A stretch of DNA of 64,000 nucleotides from Flavobacterium orientale (GCF_014638005.1 NZ_BMFG01000008.1:62001-126000); one strand, 5' to 3'. Positions 20,915-30,256 are shown, counted from the stretch's first letter. Translations and numbers: made by a program. Notes: generated by a model from the letters alone, not told the origin.

Positions 20915-21865
20915 ATGCAAAAAATTCCTAGTGTTGACTTGCGTGATTTCCTATCGGATGACCCGATACGCAAACAAAAATTTGTAAATGAAATCGGAAA
21001 AGCTTATTCAGATATAGGGTTTGTTGCCCTGAAAGGTCACTTTTTAGATGACCGTTTGGTAGACGAATTGTACAGCGAAGTGCGTAATTTCTTCTCGCTT
21101 CCTGTAGAAACAAAATCCAAGTATGAAATTCCCGGAATTGGTGGCCAAAGAGGTTATGTTTCTTTTGGTAAAGAACACGCCAAAGGACGTTCAGCAGGTG
21201 ATTTAAAAGAGTTTTGGCACTTTGGTCAATACGTAAGTAAAGATTCAAAATATGCCGGAGAATATCCGGATAATGTAGAAGTGACAGAATTACCTAAGTT
21301 TAATGAAGTAGGGAAAGAAGCCTACCAAATGCTTGAAAAAACAGGAGTTTATGTGTTGAGAGCTTTGGCTTTGTATTTAGGTTTAGATGAATTTTATTTT
21401 GACAACTACATCAAAGACGGTAACAGTATTTTACGACCCATTCATTACCCACCCATTACCGACGAACCAAAAGACGCGGTGCGAGCTGCAGCTCATGGTG
21501 ACATCAACCTGATTACCTTATTAATGGGAGCTCAAGGAAAAGGTTTACAAGTGCAAAACCACAACGGTGATTGGATTGATGCCATGGCTGAACCGGACGA
21601 ATTAATGATTAATGTGGGTGATATGTTGTCGCGTCATACCAATAACAAATTAAAATCAACCATCCATCAAGTAGTGAATCCACCGAGAGAATTATGGGGC
21701 ACTTCCCGTTTTTCAATTCCTTTCTTTATGCACCCCGTAAGCGATATGCGTTTGGATGTGCTGGAAGATTGCATTGATGAAAACAATCCAAAATTATACG
21801 AAGACATTTCAGCAGGAGAGTTCTTGCACGAACGTTTGGTTGATTTGGGATTGATTAAGAAGTAA
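20915..21865 (+). CDS. 2-oxoglutarate/Fe(II)-dependent oxygenase, isopenicillin-N-synthase-like
   Basis: A 316-aa protein starting MQKIPSVDLRDFLSDDP. The N-terminal DIOX_N part (about 5-110; YSDIGFVALKGHFLDD, GGQRGYVSFGKEHAKG) is followed by the double-stranded beta-helix oxygenase core. The iron ligands are visible in AAHGDINLITLLMG (His-x-Asp) and in the distal SRHTNNKLKSTIHQVV (His), and RFSIPFF holds the 2-oxoglutarate-binding arginine and serine. Such enzymes hydroxylate or cyclise small molecules; flavobacterial members are widespread single genes of unknown substrate. It has its own promoter. Confidence 0.88.
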   Translation: MQKIPSVDLRDFLSDDPIRKQKFVNEIGKAYSDIGFVALKGHFLDDRLVDELYSEVRNFFSLPVETKSKYEIPGIGGQRGYVSFGKEHAKGRSAGDLKEFWHFGQYVSKDSKYAGEYPDNVEVTELPKFNEVGKEAYQMLEKTGVYVLRALALYLGLDEFYFDNYIKDGNSILRPIHYPPITDEPKDAVRAAAHGDINLITLLMGAQGKGLQVQNHNGDWIDAMAEPDELMINVGDMLSRHTNNKLKSTIHQVVNPPRELWGTSRFSIPFFMHPVSDMRLDVLEDCIDENNPKLYEDISAGEFLHERLVDLGLIKK

Positions 21866-21925
21866 ATTTTATTAACTCATATAGGAAAGACATTGAGTTT
21901 TGGCTTGATGTCTTTTTTAATTTAT

Positions 21926-22020
21926 GAAGGTTCTGAGGTACTTAGGAGCTAAGGCACTAAGGTCTAATAGAAGACAATCAAAAACCTCAGTACCTCAGTA
22001 ACTTAGTAACTTAGAACCTG
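21926..22020. repeat. Hairpin of tandem 10-bp CTNAG repeats
   Basis: AGGTTCTGAGGTACTTAGG-like 10-mers form the left arm and their reverse complement (CCTCAGTACCTCAGTAACTT...AGAACCT) the right arm, separated by about 20 bp. Each arm has about four units. Related sites are 22401-22436 (one arm) and 57052-57120. Confidence 0.6.
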
Positions 22021-22024
22021 TAGA

Positions 22025-22360
22025 ATGAACGACCTAAACGAACAACTCAAAAAACTCTTCCCCGACCATCAACCTTCCAACGAACCGGAACAAGTTGAGG
22101 AAACACCCCACGAATTATTCGTTCAAAAAGAACCGATGATTTGTAAATACGAAAAACGAAAAGGCAAACCCACCACAATTATTTCAGGCTATGAAGGAGC
22201 CGATGAAGACTTTAAAATCTTAGCCAAAGAAATAAAGAGTAAATTTGCCGTTGGCGGAAGTTTCAAAGACGGTGAAATCATCATTCAAGGTGATTACCGT
22301 GATAAAATAATGAAATTTCTCCAAGAAAAAGGATTTAAAACCAAACGTGTAGGAGGATGA
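22025..22360 (+). CDS. SUI1/eIF1-family translation initiation factor (YciH-like)
   Basis: A 111-aa protein whose second half (residues about 38-111) is the SUI1 domain: KRKGKPTTIISGYEGAD, LAKEIKSKFAVGGSFKDG, IIIQGDYRDKIMKFLQEKGF. The bacterial relative YciH is thought to affect initiation fidelity. The acidic N-terminal third is typical of the Bacteroidota version. It begins 5 bp after a repeat hairpin and is followed by uridine phosphorylase on the same strand. Confidence 0.93.
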   Translation: MNDLNEQLKKLFPDHQPSNEPEQVEETPHELFVQKEPMICKYEKRKGKPTTIISGYEGADEDFKILAKEIKSKFAVGGSFKDGEIIIQGDYRDKIMKFLQEKGFKTKRVGG

Positions 22361-22400
22361 TTTTTTGTTTCAATTCACAGTTTACAAGCTATTTTGAATT

Positions 22401-22436
22401 CACCTTAGAACCTTAGTTCCTCAGCACCTTAGCACC
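22401..22436. repeat. Tandem CCTTAG/CCTCAG 10-mers
   Basis: CACCTTAGAACCTTAGTTCC and then TCAGCACCTTAGCACC, about four 9-10-bp units, lie directly before the ATG of the nucleoside phosphorylase gene. Confidence 0.5.
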
Positions 22437-22444
22437 AAAAAAAA

Positions 22445-23317
22445 ATGATACCATCATCCGAATTAATACTCAACCCCGACGGCAGTGTTTATCACTTAAA
22501 TTTACTACCGGAACACATTGCTCACGACATTATTTTTGTGGGTGATCAAAATCGGGTAGAAAAAATCACCAAACATTTCGATTCTATTGAATTTTCTACA
22601 CAAAAGAGAGAATTCAAAACACAAACCGGAATGTATAAAGGCAAACGAATGTCAGTGATGTCCACCGGAATTGGTCCGGATAATATCGATATTGTAATGA
22701 ACGAACTCGATGCGTTAGTGAATATCGATTTAAAAACTAGAACCATAAAAGAAAATCTAACTTCGTTAAACATTGTTCGAATTGGAACTTCCGGTTCGTT
22801 ACAAGCCGATATTCCTGTGGATAGTTTTGTGATGAGTTCGTATGGTTTGGGATTAGACAACATGCTTCGCTCCTATTTAATTGATGCTGTTTCCGAAAAA
22901 GACATTGAAGATGCGTTTATCAATCAAACGAACTGGGATTTACGAAAAGGTCGTCCGTATGTAATTAAAGGAAGTGATGTTTTAATCAAAAAATTTGAAA
23001 GCAACCAAATTCACAAAGGTTTCACCGGAACGGCAGGCGGATTTTATGGTCCACAAGGACGCGTTTTACGTTTAGGTATACAAGATGCCGACTTAAATAC
23101 TAAAATGGATTCTTTCAATTACAACGGCATTCAAATGACCAACTTAGAAATGGAAACCGGAGCTATTTATGGTTTAGGAAAACTGCTAGGACATGAATGT
23201 TTATCGTTGAATGCGATTATTGCTAACCGAGCAAATGGAAGGTTTAGTGAAGATCCATACAAAGCGGTTGATGCGTTGATTGAATATGCGTTGGATAAAT
23301 TAGCACAAAATGAGTAA
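22445..23317 (+). CDS. Uridine phosphorylase-like nucleoside phosphorylase
   Basis: A 290-aa enzyme of the PNP/UDP superfamily, reversibly cleaving nucleosides with phosphate in pyrimidine/purine salvage. Motifs: FVGDQNRVEKI (phosphate-binding arginine region, residues about 31-41), MSVMSTGIGPDNIDIV (about 76-91), VRIGTSGSLQADIPV (about 116-130) and the catalytic NLEMETGAIYGLGKLLG (about 232-248; the glutamate pair contacts the ribose). The Bacteroidota form is longer than E. coli Udp (about 253 aa). It is probably transcribed alone or with SUI1. Confidence 0.88.
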   Translation: MIPSSELILNPDGSVYHLNLLPEHIAHDIIFVGDQNRVEKITKHFDSIEFSTQKREFKTQTGMYKGKRMSVMSTGIGPDNIDIVMNELDALVNIDLKTRTIKENLTSLNIVRIGTSGSLQADIPVDSFVMSSYGLGLDNMLRSYLIDAVSEKDIEDAFINQTNWDLRKGRPYVIKGSDVLIKKFESNQIHKGFTGTAGGFYGPQGRVLRLGIQDADLNTKMDSFNYNGIQMTNLEMETGAIYGLGKLLGHECLSLNAIIANRANGRFSEDPYKAVDALIEYALDKLAQNE

Positions 23318-23325
23318 TAAATTAA

Positions 23326-23389
23326 GAACACGGATTTAAAAAATTAGAGAAATTTTTAAAATTATTTCAATTTCTTAAATCTGTGTTCA
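23326..23389. repeat. CACGGATT...AATCTGTGTTC element, copy 2
   Basis: AACACGGATTTAA and TTAAATCTGTGTT form an imperfect inverted repeat around a 38-bp AT-rich centre between two plus-strand genes. It is similar to 847-913. Confidence 0.55.
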
Positions 23390-23399
23390 AAAAAGTAAT

Positions 23400-23939
23400 A
23401 TGAATCTAACCCTCGAAACCAAACGCCTCCTCCTTCGACCGCTTGAATTAAGCGATGCTGAAGTTTTTTTTGCGATGGATAGTAATCCGAATGTTCACAA
23501 ATACCTTTGGCAAAAACCTAATCAGGATATTAGCGAAACGATTAAGACTATTGAATACGTTCAACAGCAATATCGAGAAAACAAAATTGGTCGTTTTGCT
23601 ACAATTCTAAAAGAAACCGGCGAATTCATTGGTTGGACAGGAATTAAATTCGTAAACGACCACGAAGAAAACGGTAACAAGAATTTCTATGATTACGGTT
23701 ATCGTTTAAATGAGAAATTTTGGAACAAAGGGTATGCTACAGAAGCCTCCATTGCTTGGTTAGACTATGGTTTTAATCAAATGAATATTGAAAAAATGCA
23801 CGCTTACACCCATGGTGAAAACGGAGCATCCAATCACGTTTTACAAAAAGTTGGGTTTAATTTTATGGAAGATTATCCGGATAAGGAGGGCGTGTTTTGG
23901 AAATGGTGGATGATGGAAAATCTGTTGTCTGGTCTTTAA
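23400..23939 (+). CDS. GNAT-family N-acetyltransferase (RimJ/RimL-like)
   Basis: A 179-aa acetyltransferase beginning MNLTLETKRLLLRPLELSDA, the usual RimJ/RimL opening. The acetyl-CoA-binding region is in YRLNEKFWNKGYATEASIAW (residues about 100-119; the usual Q/RxxGxG/A is here NKGYAT), followed by the C-terminal strands MNIEKMHAYTHGENGASNHVLQKVGF. The substrate could be a ribosomal-protein N terminus, an antibiotic or a small amine; the sequence does not decide. It lies between the nucleoside phosphorylase and a periplasmic-binding-like protein on the same strand. Confidence 0.88.
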   Translation: MNLTLETKRLLLRPLELSDAEVFFAMDSNPNVHKYLWQKPNQDISETIKTIEYVQQQYRENKIGRFATILKETGEFIGWTGIKFVNDHEENGNKNFYDYGYRLNEKFWNKGYATEASIAWLDYGFNQMNIEKMHAYTHGENGASNHVLQKVGFNFMEDYPDKEGVFWKWWMMENLLSGL

Positions 23940-23988
23940 GTCTGTTAAATATCTTAATACTTAATACGCTCATCTTAATACTAATCAA

Positions 23989-24840
23989 ATGAAAAAAATA
24001 AAAATAGCAGGCGTTCCCGAACATTTCAATTTACCTTGGCATTTGTGCATTGAAAACGGAGAATTTGAAGAAGCGGGAATCGATTTACAATGGACAGATG
24101 TTCCCGAAGGAACCGGAAAAATGTGTCAAATGTTAAGAGATGGAGAAACGGATATTGCCGTGATTTTAACCGAAGGAATTGTAAAAGACATCAATGCCGG
24201 AAATCCGTCCAAAATTGTGCAGGTTTATGTAGAAAGTCCTTTAATTTGGGGAATTCACGTTGATGCTAAATCCAACTATCAAAGTCTATCGGATTTAGAA
24301 AACACGAAAGTTGCCATTAGCAGAATGGGGTCAGGTTCGCATTTAATGGCAATTGTAAATGCTCAAAATCAAGGGTGGAAAACTGATGATTTGCAGTTTG
24401 AAATTGTCAACACGATTGATGGAGCAGTGGATGCTTTATCTGGTGGGAAAGCTGATTATTTTATGTGGGAAAAGTTTATGACAAAGCCATTAGTTGATAA
24501 TGGAACTTTCCGTAGAATTGCCGACTGCCCTACTCCATGGCCGTGTTTTGTGATTGCGGTTCGCAATGAAATTTTGGAAAAACACCCACATACCATCGAA
24601 TTGATTTTAGAAATAATTAATACCACAACAGAAGAGTTTAAAGACATTCCGAGTATCAACCGAACGTTGTCCGAAAGGTTCAATCAAAAAACAGAAGATA
24701 TTGATGCTTGGCTGTCTCAAACACATTGGTCACAGACAACTATTAGCCATGAAACGTTAAACAAAATTCAAAATCAGCTATTTGACCTTAGCCTTATCGA
24801 TAAAAAAAGTACTTTTGTTGAAATCGTGCACGGCTTTTAG
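23989..24840 (+). CDS. Periplasmic-binding-fold (NMT1/SsuA-like) protein without signal peptide
   Basis: A 283-aa type-II binding-protein fold. Visible pieces are IAGVPEHFNLPWHLCIENGEF, TDIAVILTEGIVKDINAG, ISRMGSGSHLMAIVNAQ and GGKADYFMWEKFM, which match NMT1/thiamine-precursor or ABC-transporter substrate-binding proteins. The N terminus MKKIKIAGV has no signal peptide, so in this form it probably stays in the cytoplasm, as seen in other Bacteroidota relatives. No transporter permease or ATPase is near. The ligand is unknown. Confidence 0.8.
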   Translation: MKKIKIAGVPEHFNLPWHLCIENGEFEEAGIDLQWTDVPEGTGKMCQMLRDGETDIAVILTEGIVKDINAGNPSKIVQVYVESPLIWGIHVDAKSNYQSLSDLENTKVAISRMGSGSHLMAIVNAQNQGWKTDDLQFEIVNTIDGAVDALSGGKADYFMWEKFMTKPLVDNGTFRRIADCPTPWPCFVIAVRNEILEKHPHTIELILEIINTTTEEFKDIPSINRTLSERFNQKTEDIDAWLSQTHWSQTTISHETLNKIQNQLFDLSLIDKKSTFVEIVHGF

Positions 24841-24861
24841 CTTTTTGCCGTTTTTAACACA

Positions 24862-25794
24862 ATGAAACTATTCGAAACAATTAATTTTAAGGAAATAAAA
24901 GCAAAACTTAAGGTCAAAAAACCTTGGGATGATGTGATTATTTTTGTTTTGAATGTATTGATTGCCATTCCAATTTTTATTATTGCCCATCAAAATATAA
25001 TTGACTTCAATTGGTGGTTGGATTTAGATCGGATTCTTTTAGCGGTTATTATTTTGGTCGTTATTCAATTGTTACTACGACTGATACGAACCATACTGAT
25101 TTTAGGAATTGCTGTATATTTGATAGTTTTAATTTATGGAACTTTTTTTAGCAACTACAGCTTTGAATCTGTTTTTCAAGATTATGGCTACATGATTTAT
25201 TCCATGGCAGAAGATCCGAATCCACAGGATATCATGATTTCAAAATTGTTGCCGTTTCCCAACAAATCACAAATTCTAAAAGCAATTGAATATGACAATC
25301 CTAAAGTAAGAAACTTTGCTTTACAAGCCACAACCCTTCATTTTAAAGATGTTAAAGGCCAAAATGAACATAGGAGAATGATTCAATGTTTTGCCGTTTT
25401 CAAAGAAATACGAAACCGTTGGAATTATGTAAACGACCCAAAAGGACAAGAATACATCGCTCATGCCACAGAAAGTTTAATCCATTTTTCCGGCGATTGT
25501 GATGATCACGCCATCTTAATGGCCGCTTGCATCAGAGCCGTTGGCGGCACTCCACGTCTCATTCACACTGGTGGTCATATTTATCCGGAAATGCTTGTGG
25601 GTAAAAAAAGTGATTTGGAAGCTGCCGTTTATTTAATCAAAGAAGTGCTTTTTGTGACAGAAAGTAAAAACAAAGAAATTCACTACCATATTGACGAAAG
25701 AGGACAGATTTGGTTGAATCTGGATTATACCGCTCGTTATCCCGGCGGACCGTTTATGTCGGAAGAAATTTTAGGAGCGTTGACGTTGAATTAA
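24862..25794 (+). CDS. Membrane protein with transglutaminase-like domain
   Basis: A 310-aa protein with two to three hydrophobic segments between residues about 24-100 (VIIFVLNVLIAIPIFIIA, ILLAVIILVVIQLLLRLI, TILILGIAVYLIVLIYGT). The C-terminal half has a transglutaminase-type triad region: GDCDDHAILMAACIRAVGG (cysteine nucleophile), TPRLIHTGGHIYPEM (histidine) and WLNLDYTARYPGG (aspartate). Members of this group act as cysteine peptidases or cross-linkers; the substrate is not known. Its stop overlaps the end of the convergent corA gene by 4 bp. Confidence 0.82.
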   Translation: MKLFETINFKEIKAKLKVKKPWDDVIIFVLNVLIAIPIFIIAHQNIIDFNWWLDLDRILLAVIILVVIQLLLRLIRTILILGIAVYLIVLIYGTFFSNYSFESVFQDYGYMIYSMAEDPNPQDIMISKLLPFPNKSQILKAIEYDNPKVRNFALQATTLHFKDVKGQNEHRRMIQCFAVFKEIRNRWNYVNDPKGQEYIAHATESLIHFSGDCDDHAILMAACIRAVGGTPRLIHTGGHIYPEMLVGKKSDLEAAVYLIKEVLFVTESKNKEIHYHIDERGQIWLNLDYTARYPGGPFMSEEILGALTLN

Positions 25795-26867
25795 AACCAT
25801 TTTTTCCTTTTGAAGTAATAAATCATTCCTAAAACCAAAACAAACATTACACCTAAGGTAACAAAGTAACCATTTTTATACGCCAGTTCCGGTATATTTT
25901 CAAAGTTCATTCCGTAAACTCCAACAATAAATGTAAGTGGAATAAAAACAACAGAAACAATAGTCAAGGTTTTCATGATTTCATTCATGCGATGACTTTG
26001 TGCCGAAAAATAAAAACTGGAAGCACTTTCTAAAGAATTCATATCATAATCAATCTGTTCCAAAAGTTCTAAACTCTTTTGATGTAGTCGTGCAAAAAAA
26101 GTAAAATTTGATTTTTCAATTCCATTGAAATCATCATCATCTTGAATAGATTTAAGGTTATAAAGCGAATCTTTTAAAGGAACTAATGCTCGTTTAAGAA
26201 AATTCAGATCTTCACTACACTTTTCAATTCTAACCAAAACATCTTGATTTTCATTGACTTTAGCTTCAATTTGTAATTGTTCAATTAATTCTTCATATTT
26301 TTCAATGGTGATGTAAAAGTTTTCCATCACTGCATCAAGCATCAAATACAACAAAAAATCATTTTTCTTTTTACAAACAATCCCGGAATTGGTTTTAATT
26401 CGTTCACGAATGTGTGTAAAAAAATCTCCTCTTTTTTCTTGAAAAGAAACTAACAAATTACCTTTTAATATAAAACTAATTTGTTCAACATGTACACTTG
26501 GTTCATTGTTTTCCGGCAAAATTGATTTGATACTAAAAAATAAAACATCATCCAGTTCCTCCATTCGGGTTCGTTTAGAAACATTCAGAATATCAGCAGC
26601 AATATGATTTTCAATTTGAAGAATATCAACTACTTTTTTAATTAAATCAATATCATGCAAACCGTGAATGTTTAACCATTTAACATCATCAGAACTAAGC
26701 AATTCATTAATTTGAATTTGATTTAAATTTAAATCTGTTGTTTCTGTATAAGATTCTGAATTGTAAACATACAATTGCATTTCTACCGGATGATCTCTGT
26801 GATGTCCGGTATATTCAAAATAATTGGGTTGAACTTTTCTACCTTTTTTATATTTTAATCGCTTCAC
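25791..26867 (-). CDS. corA: CorA-family magnesium/cobalt transporter
   Basis: A 358-aa protein with a large cytoplasmic alpha/beta and coiled-coil N-terminal domain, and two C-terminal membrane helices. The first is TIVSVVFIPLTFIVGVYGMN, which ends in the GMN selectivity motif (YGMNF), and the second is GYFVTLGVMFVLVLGMIYYF, followed by a basic tail KRKKWF. Order and length are standard for CorA. It mediates Mg2+ (or Co2+/Ni2+) uptake at the inner membrane. It is convergent with the transglutaminase gene. Confidence 0.95.
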   Translation of the reverse strand: MKRLKYKKGRKVQPNYFEYTGHHRDHPVEMQLYVYNSESYTETTDLNLNQIQINELLSSDDVKWLNIHGLHDIDLIKKVVDILQIENHIAADILNVSKRTRMEELDDVLFFSIKSILPENNEPSVHVEQISFILKGNLLVSFQEKRGDFFTHIRERIKTNSGIVCKKKNDFLLYLMLDAVMENFYITIEKYEELIEQLQIEAKVNENQDVLVRIEKCSEDLNFLKRALVPLKDSLYNLKSIQDDDDFNGIEKSNFTFFARLHQKSLELLEQIDYDMNSLESASSFYFSAQSHRMNEIMKTLTIVSVVFIPLTFIVGVYGMNFENIPELAYKNGYFVTLGVMFVLVLGMIYYFKRKKWF

Positions 26868-26936
26868 GGTTTTATTTTTTATAAATTTAAGTGATTTAAT
26901 TTTTTCATTCTATTTTTACAGAAAATATTTTTACTC

Positions 26937-28178
26937 ATGCAGACACTCATCATCAATATTAAAGAACTTATTCAAATTAGAGAAATCGGAATTCAGAAAA
27001 TTTCAGGTAGCGAAATGGCGAATTTACCTCTATTGAAAAATGCTTTCTTATTAATTGAAAATGATTTAATTGTCGATTTTGGTTTGATGAGCGTTTGTCC
27101 TACTCTCTCTAATCCTAATATAATAGACGCTACTGATAAAGTAGTTTTACCAACGTGGTGCGACAGTCACACGCATTTGGTTTATGCAGGAAACAGAGTT
27201 CAGGAATTTGTAGATCGAATCAATGGTTTGAGTTATGAAGAAATTGCAAACAGAGGTGGCGGAATTTTAAATTCGGCTCAAAAACTCAATGAAACCAGTG
27301 AAGATGAAATTTATGAACAATCAAAAGTTAGATTAGAAGAAGTCATGAAACTGGGAACCGGAGCTATCGAAATTAAATCAGGCTATGGTTTAACAGTGGA
27401 TGGCGAACTAAAAATGCTTCGCGTAATCAAACGTTTGGCTGAAAATTATCCCATCAAAATAAAAGCAACTTTTTTAGGAGCTCATGCGTTTCCTAAAGAA
27501 TATAAAGACAATCATTCCGGTTATATTGATTTAATTATCAATGAAATGTTGCCGAAAATTGCTGATGAAAATTTAGCCGATTACATTGATGCATTTTTAG
27601 AAACCGGTTATTTTTCTGTTGAAGAAACCGAACGAATCATGGAAGCCGGAAAAAAATTCGGTTTAATTGCAAAAATTCACGTTAATCAATTCACAGCAAT
27701 TGATGGAATAAAAGCTTGTGTGAAACACGAGGCATTATCGGTAGATCATTTAGAAATTGTGACTGATGAAGATATTGAAGCATTAAAAAATTCTATCACC
27801 ATGCCGGTGGCTTTACCGTCTTGCAGTTTTTTTATCAGCATTCCGTATACTCCGGCTCGTAAAATGATAGCCGCAGGATTACCACTTGCTTTAGCAACCG
27901 ATTATAACCCGGGGACTACACCATCAGGAAACATGAATTTTGTTGTAGCCACAGCTTGTATCAAAATGAAAATGACTCCGGAAGAAGCGATTAATGCCGC
28001 AACAATAAATGGAGCATATGCTATGGGAATTTCAAATACTCACGGAAGTATTACCGTCGGAAAAAAAGCGAATGTAATCATCACAAAACCAATTCACTCT
28101 TTTTATCAATTGCCTTATGAGTTTGGGTCAAATTTGATTGAAAGCGTTATCATTGAAGGAAATAGTATTAATTATTAA
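26937..28178 (+). CDS. hutI: Imidazolonepropionase
   Basis: A 413-aa amidohydrolase for step three of histidine degradation (4-imidazolone-5-propanoate to N-formimino-glutamate). Metal-binding residues are in LPTWCDSHTHLVYAGNR (HxH), GAHAFPKEYKDN, KIHVNQF and ALATDYNPGTTPSGNM (aspartate). Length is normal. hutG follows about 1 kb downstream, but hutH and hutU are not in the window. A bidirectional terminator ends the gene. Confidence 0.96.
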   Translation: MQTLIINIKELIQIREIGIQKISGSEMANLPLLKNAFLLIENDLIVDFGLMSVCPTLSNPNIIDATDKVVLPTWCDSHTHLVYAGNRVQEFVDRINGLSYEEIANRGGGILNSAQKLNETSEDEIYEQSKVRLEEVMKLGTGAIEIKSGYGLTVDGELKMLRVIKRLAENYPIKIKATFLGAHAFPKEYKDNHSGYIDLIINEMLPKIADENLADYIDAFLETGYFSVEETERIMEAGKKFGLIAKIHVNQFTAIDGIKACVKHEALSVDHLEIVTDEDIEALKNSITMPVALPSCSFFISIPYTPARKMIAAGLPLALATDYNPGTTPSGNMNFVVATACIKMKMTPEEAINAATINGAYAMGISNTHGSITVGKKANVIITKPIHSFYQLPYEFGSNLIESVIIEGNSINY

Positions 28179-28182
28179 ACAA

Positions 28183-28214
28183 AAAAAGGAGCAACTTTCG
28201 TTGCTCCTTTTTCT
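28183..28214. terminator. Bidirectional terminator after hutI
   Basis: AAAGGAGCAAC/GTTGCTCCTTT hairpin with a TTTC loop; A-run on the left, T-run on the right. It serves hutI and the convergent gene at 28230. Confidence 0.85.
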
Positions 28215-28229
28215 TAGTATTTCAAAATC

Positions 28230-29114
28230 TTATTTCAAAGTGAAACTGGTTTTTCCAACTAATTCTCCTTTGTCAAAAATGTTTACGAAGTACGTTCCTT
28301 TTTCAAAGCTTTCACCAGGTAAATTTTCAGTCACACTAACCGTATCATTTTTATAGGAAACGGTAGAAATAAAACTGTATGTTAGTGATTTCTCACCAAA
28401 CTCAACCGTTTTCTTTTCACCTAAAACATTGCTTTTGCTATCAATCACTTGAACATAATATTGTTTATCTCCTGATTTAGCCACTTTATTTTCGGCAATT
28501 GTAAAGCTAATTTTTAGAATATCAGCTCTACCTGCTCTTTCAGTTTCTACCTCTTTACCTGAACTTCTAACTTTGTAAGCTCCTGTTTTTAAGTTTAATA
28601 TTGAAAGTTTAGAAGCAACTTCAACTGTTTTCGATAATTCTTCGTTTTGACCAACTAACACTTGGTTGTATTCTTTGGCTTCTACTAAAATAGTTGTTGT
28701 ACTGTCAATTTGAGTGGTTAAATCTTGATTCATTTTTTTCAATGCATCATTTTCTCTAACCAATTCATTCATTTTTGATTCGAGTGAACGATATTGATCT
28801 CTGAATTTTCTTAAAGAAGCAACATCACCTTTCGAGGCTTTTAATTCATCCATTAATTTAACTACCTTGTCACGTTCTGCGATTAATTCTTCAGACATTG
28901 AAGTGTTTTCAGCAATTGCAGCATCATAAGTAGCTTTTAATTGAGCAAAATCGTTTAGTGCTGCTTCTTTTTCAGTCACTAAATTGACATTTTCAGTTTC
29001 AGACTTCTTGTTATCTGAACTTAGCTTAAACATATAAGCTAAACTAGCAAGCAATAATAAAGATAATACAAGTATTATTGCTTTTAATTTTGAATTGTTG
29101 TTTTGGTTTTCCAT
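28230..29114 (-). CDS. Membrane-anchored coiled-coil protein, flavobacterial conserved hypothetical
   Basis: I chose the start MENQNNNSKLKAIILVLSLL (294 aa) because a membrane helix follows it directly (about residues 9-29); a 13-codon longer frame exists. Residues about 40-170 form a long coiled coil (heptad-like repeats around LIAERDKVVKLMDELKASK). Residues about 180-294 form an all-beta domain ending KGTYFVNIFDKGELVGKTSF. The arrangement suggests a periplasm-facing stalk and head. No function is known to me. Convergent with hutI, divergent from hutG. Confidence 0.75.
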   Translation of the reverse strand: MENQNNNSKLKAIILVLSLLLLASLAYMFKLSSDNKKSETENVNLVTEKEAALNDFAQLKATYDAAIAENTSMSEELIAERDKVVKLMDELKASKGDVASLRKFRDQYRSLESKMNELVRENDALKKMNQDLTTQIDSTTTILVEAKEYNQVLVGQNEELSKTVEVASKLSILNLKTGAYKVRSSGKEVETERAGRADILKISFTIAENKVAKSGDKQYYVQVIDSKSNVLGEKKTVEFGEKSLTYSFISTVSYKNDTVSVTENLPGESFEKGTYFVNIFDKGELVGKTSFTLK

Positions 29115-29212
29115 TTTGTTGAATTTGAACAAAGTTATAGTAAATTTTAACATTAGTAATCATATTAACGGAAATTTGAGTAAAAATTGTATTTTTGGAT
29201 TCAAATAAATTT

Positions 29213-30256
29213 ATGGAAAACTTAGTCCCCTTTACGTTGCTTGATTTAGGAAAAATCACAAATCACAGAAGTGGTGAAATTAAGTTTGGCGAAAAAATGA
29301 TAACCATCCCAAAAGATGTGGATGTTGTCAATTTTATCACTGAATCTAAAGCAAGATTTGTTTTGTTTGGTATTCCTGAAGATATTGGTGTTAGAGCCAA
29401 TAGCGGAAGACCCGGAACTTCCAATGCTTGGAAAAACGCAATCAGTAGTATTGCAAACATTCAACACAATCGATTTTGTAAAGGAAGTCAAATTATCATT
29501 TTAGGTTCGCTTGATGTTACTGAAGATTTGAAAGTTGCAGAAAATTTGAACTTTAACAATACAGACGACCGCAAAAAGCTTTCTACCTTAGTTGAAAAAA
29601 TTGACAAAGAAGTTTCACATATTATTTTCACTATCATTAAAGCCGATAAAATTCCCATAATTATTGGTGGTGGACACAACAACGCTTATGGCAACATAAA
29701 AGGTACTGCTTTAGCCAAAGGAAAACCCGTAAATGTAGTCAACTTTGATGCTCATTCTGATTTTAGAATTTTAGAAGGAAGACACAGTGGTAATGGATTT
29801 TCTTATGCTTTTGATGAAGGCTTTCTAAAGAAATATTTCATTTTTGGTTTACATGAAAGTTATACATCCAAAAATGTTTTGCTAAAATTAAAAGATTTAG
29901 AAGATCGCGTTCGTTTTAATACCTATGATGAAATTGCGATTAGAAGTGAAAAAAATTTCGAGCAAGAACTCAATCAAGCCTTGAATTTTATAAAGAATGA
30001 TTCATTCGGAATAGAACTTGATCTAGATTCTTTGCCCGGTGTTGCCAGTAGTGCTATGACGTTGAGTGGCTTTTCAATTGAGAAAGCCCGTCATTATGTA
30101 CATCATTTTGGCAAACATTCCAATGCGGCCTATTTACACATTTGCGAAGGAGCACCGGAGTTGTTTGATGATAAAAACCCGCAACTTTTAGGGAAATTAA
30201 TTGGTTATTTAGTAACTGATTTTATCAAAGCAAAAACAGCTGCAACCGAACTTTAA
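29213..30256 (+). CDS. hutG: Formimidoylglutamase, arginase family
   Basis: A 347-aa ureohydrolase-fold enzyme from the ATG at 29213; an upstream TTG would add six residues. Manganese-binding motifs are IIIGGGHNNAYGNIK, VVNFDAHSDFR and ELDLDSLPGVAS, the three conserved blocks of the arginase/agmatinase/formiminoglutamase family. With hutI nearby, hydrolysis of N-formimino-glutamate is the best reading. A TATTTTTG box (TAnnTTTG) ends about 20 bp before the ATG. Confidence 0.88.
   Translation: MENLVPFTLLDLGKITNHRSGEIKFGEKMITIPKDVDVVNFITESKARFVLFGIPEDIGVRANSGRPGTSNAWKNAISSIANIQHNRFCKGSQIIILGSLDVTEDLKVAENLNFNNTDDRKKLSTLVEKIDKEVSHIIFTIIKADKIPIIIGGGHNNAYGNIKGTALAKGKPVNVVNFDAHSDFRILEGRHSGNGFSYAFDEGFLKKYFIFGLHESYTSKNVLLKLKDLEDRVRFNTYDEIAIRSEKNFEQELNQALNFIKNDSFGIELDLDSLPGVASSAMTLSGFSIEKARHYVHHFGKHSNAAYLHICEGAPELFDDKNPQLLGKLIGYLVTDFIKAKTAATEL

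Noticed and set aside
28357-29153. Longer start at 29153 for the coiled-coil membrane protein
   Set aside because: It would place 13 residues (MLKFTITLFKFNK) before the anchor with no family support; the ATG at 29114 gives a standard short cytoplasmic start.
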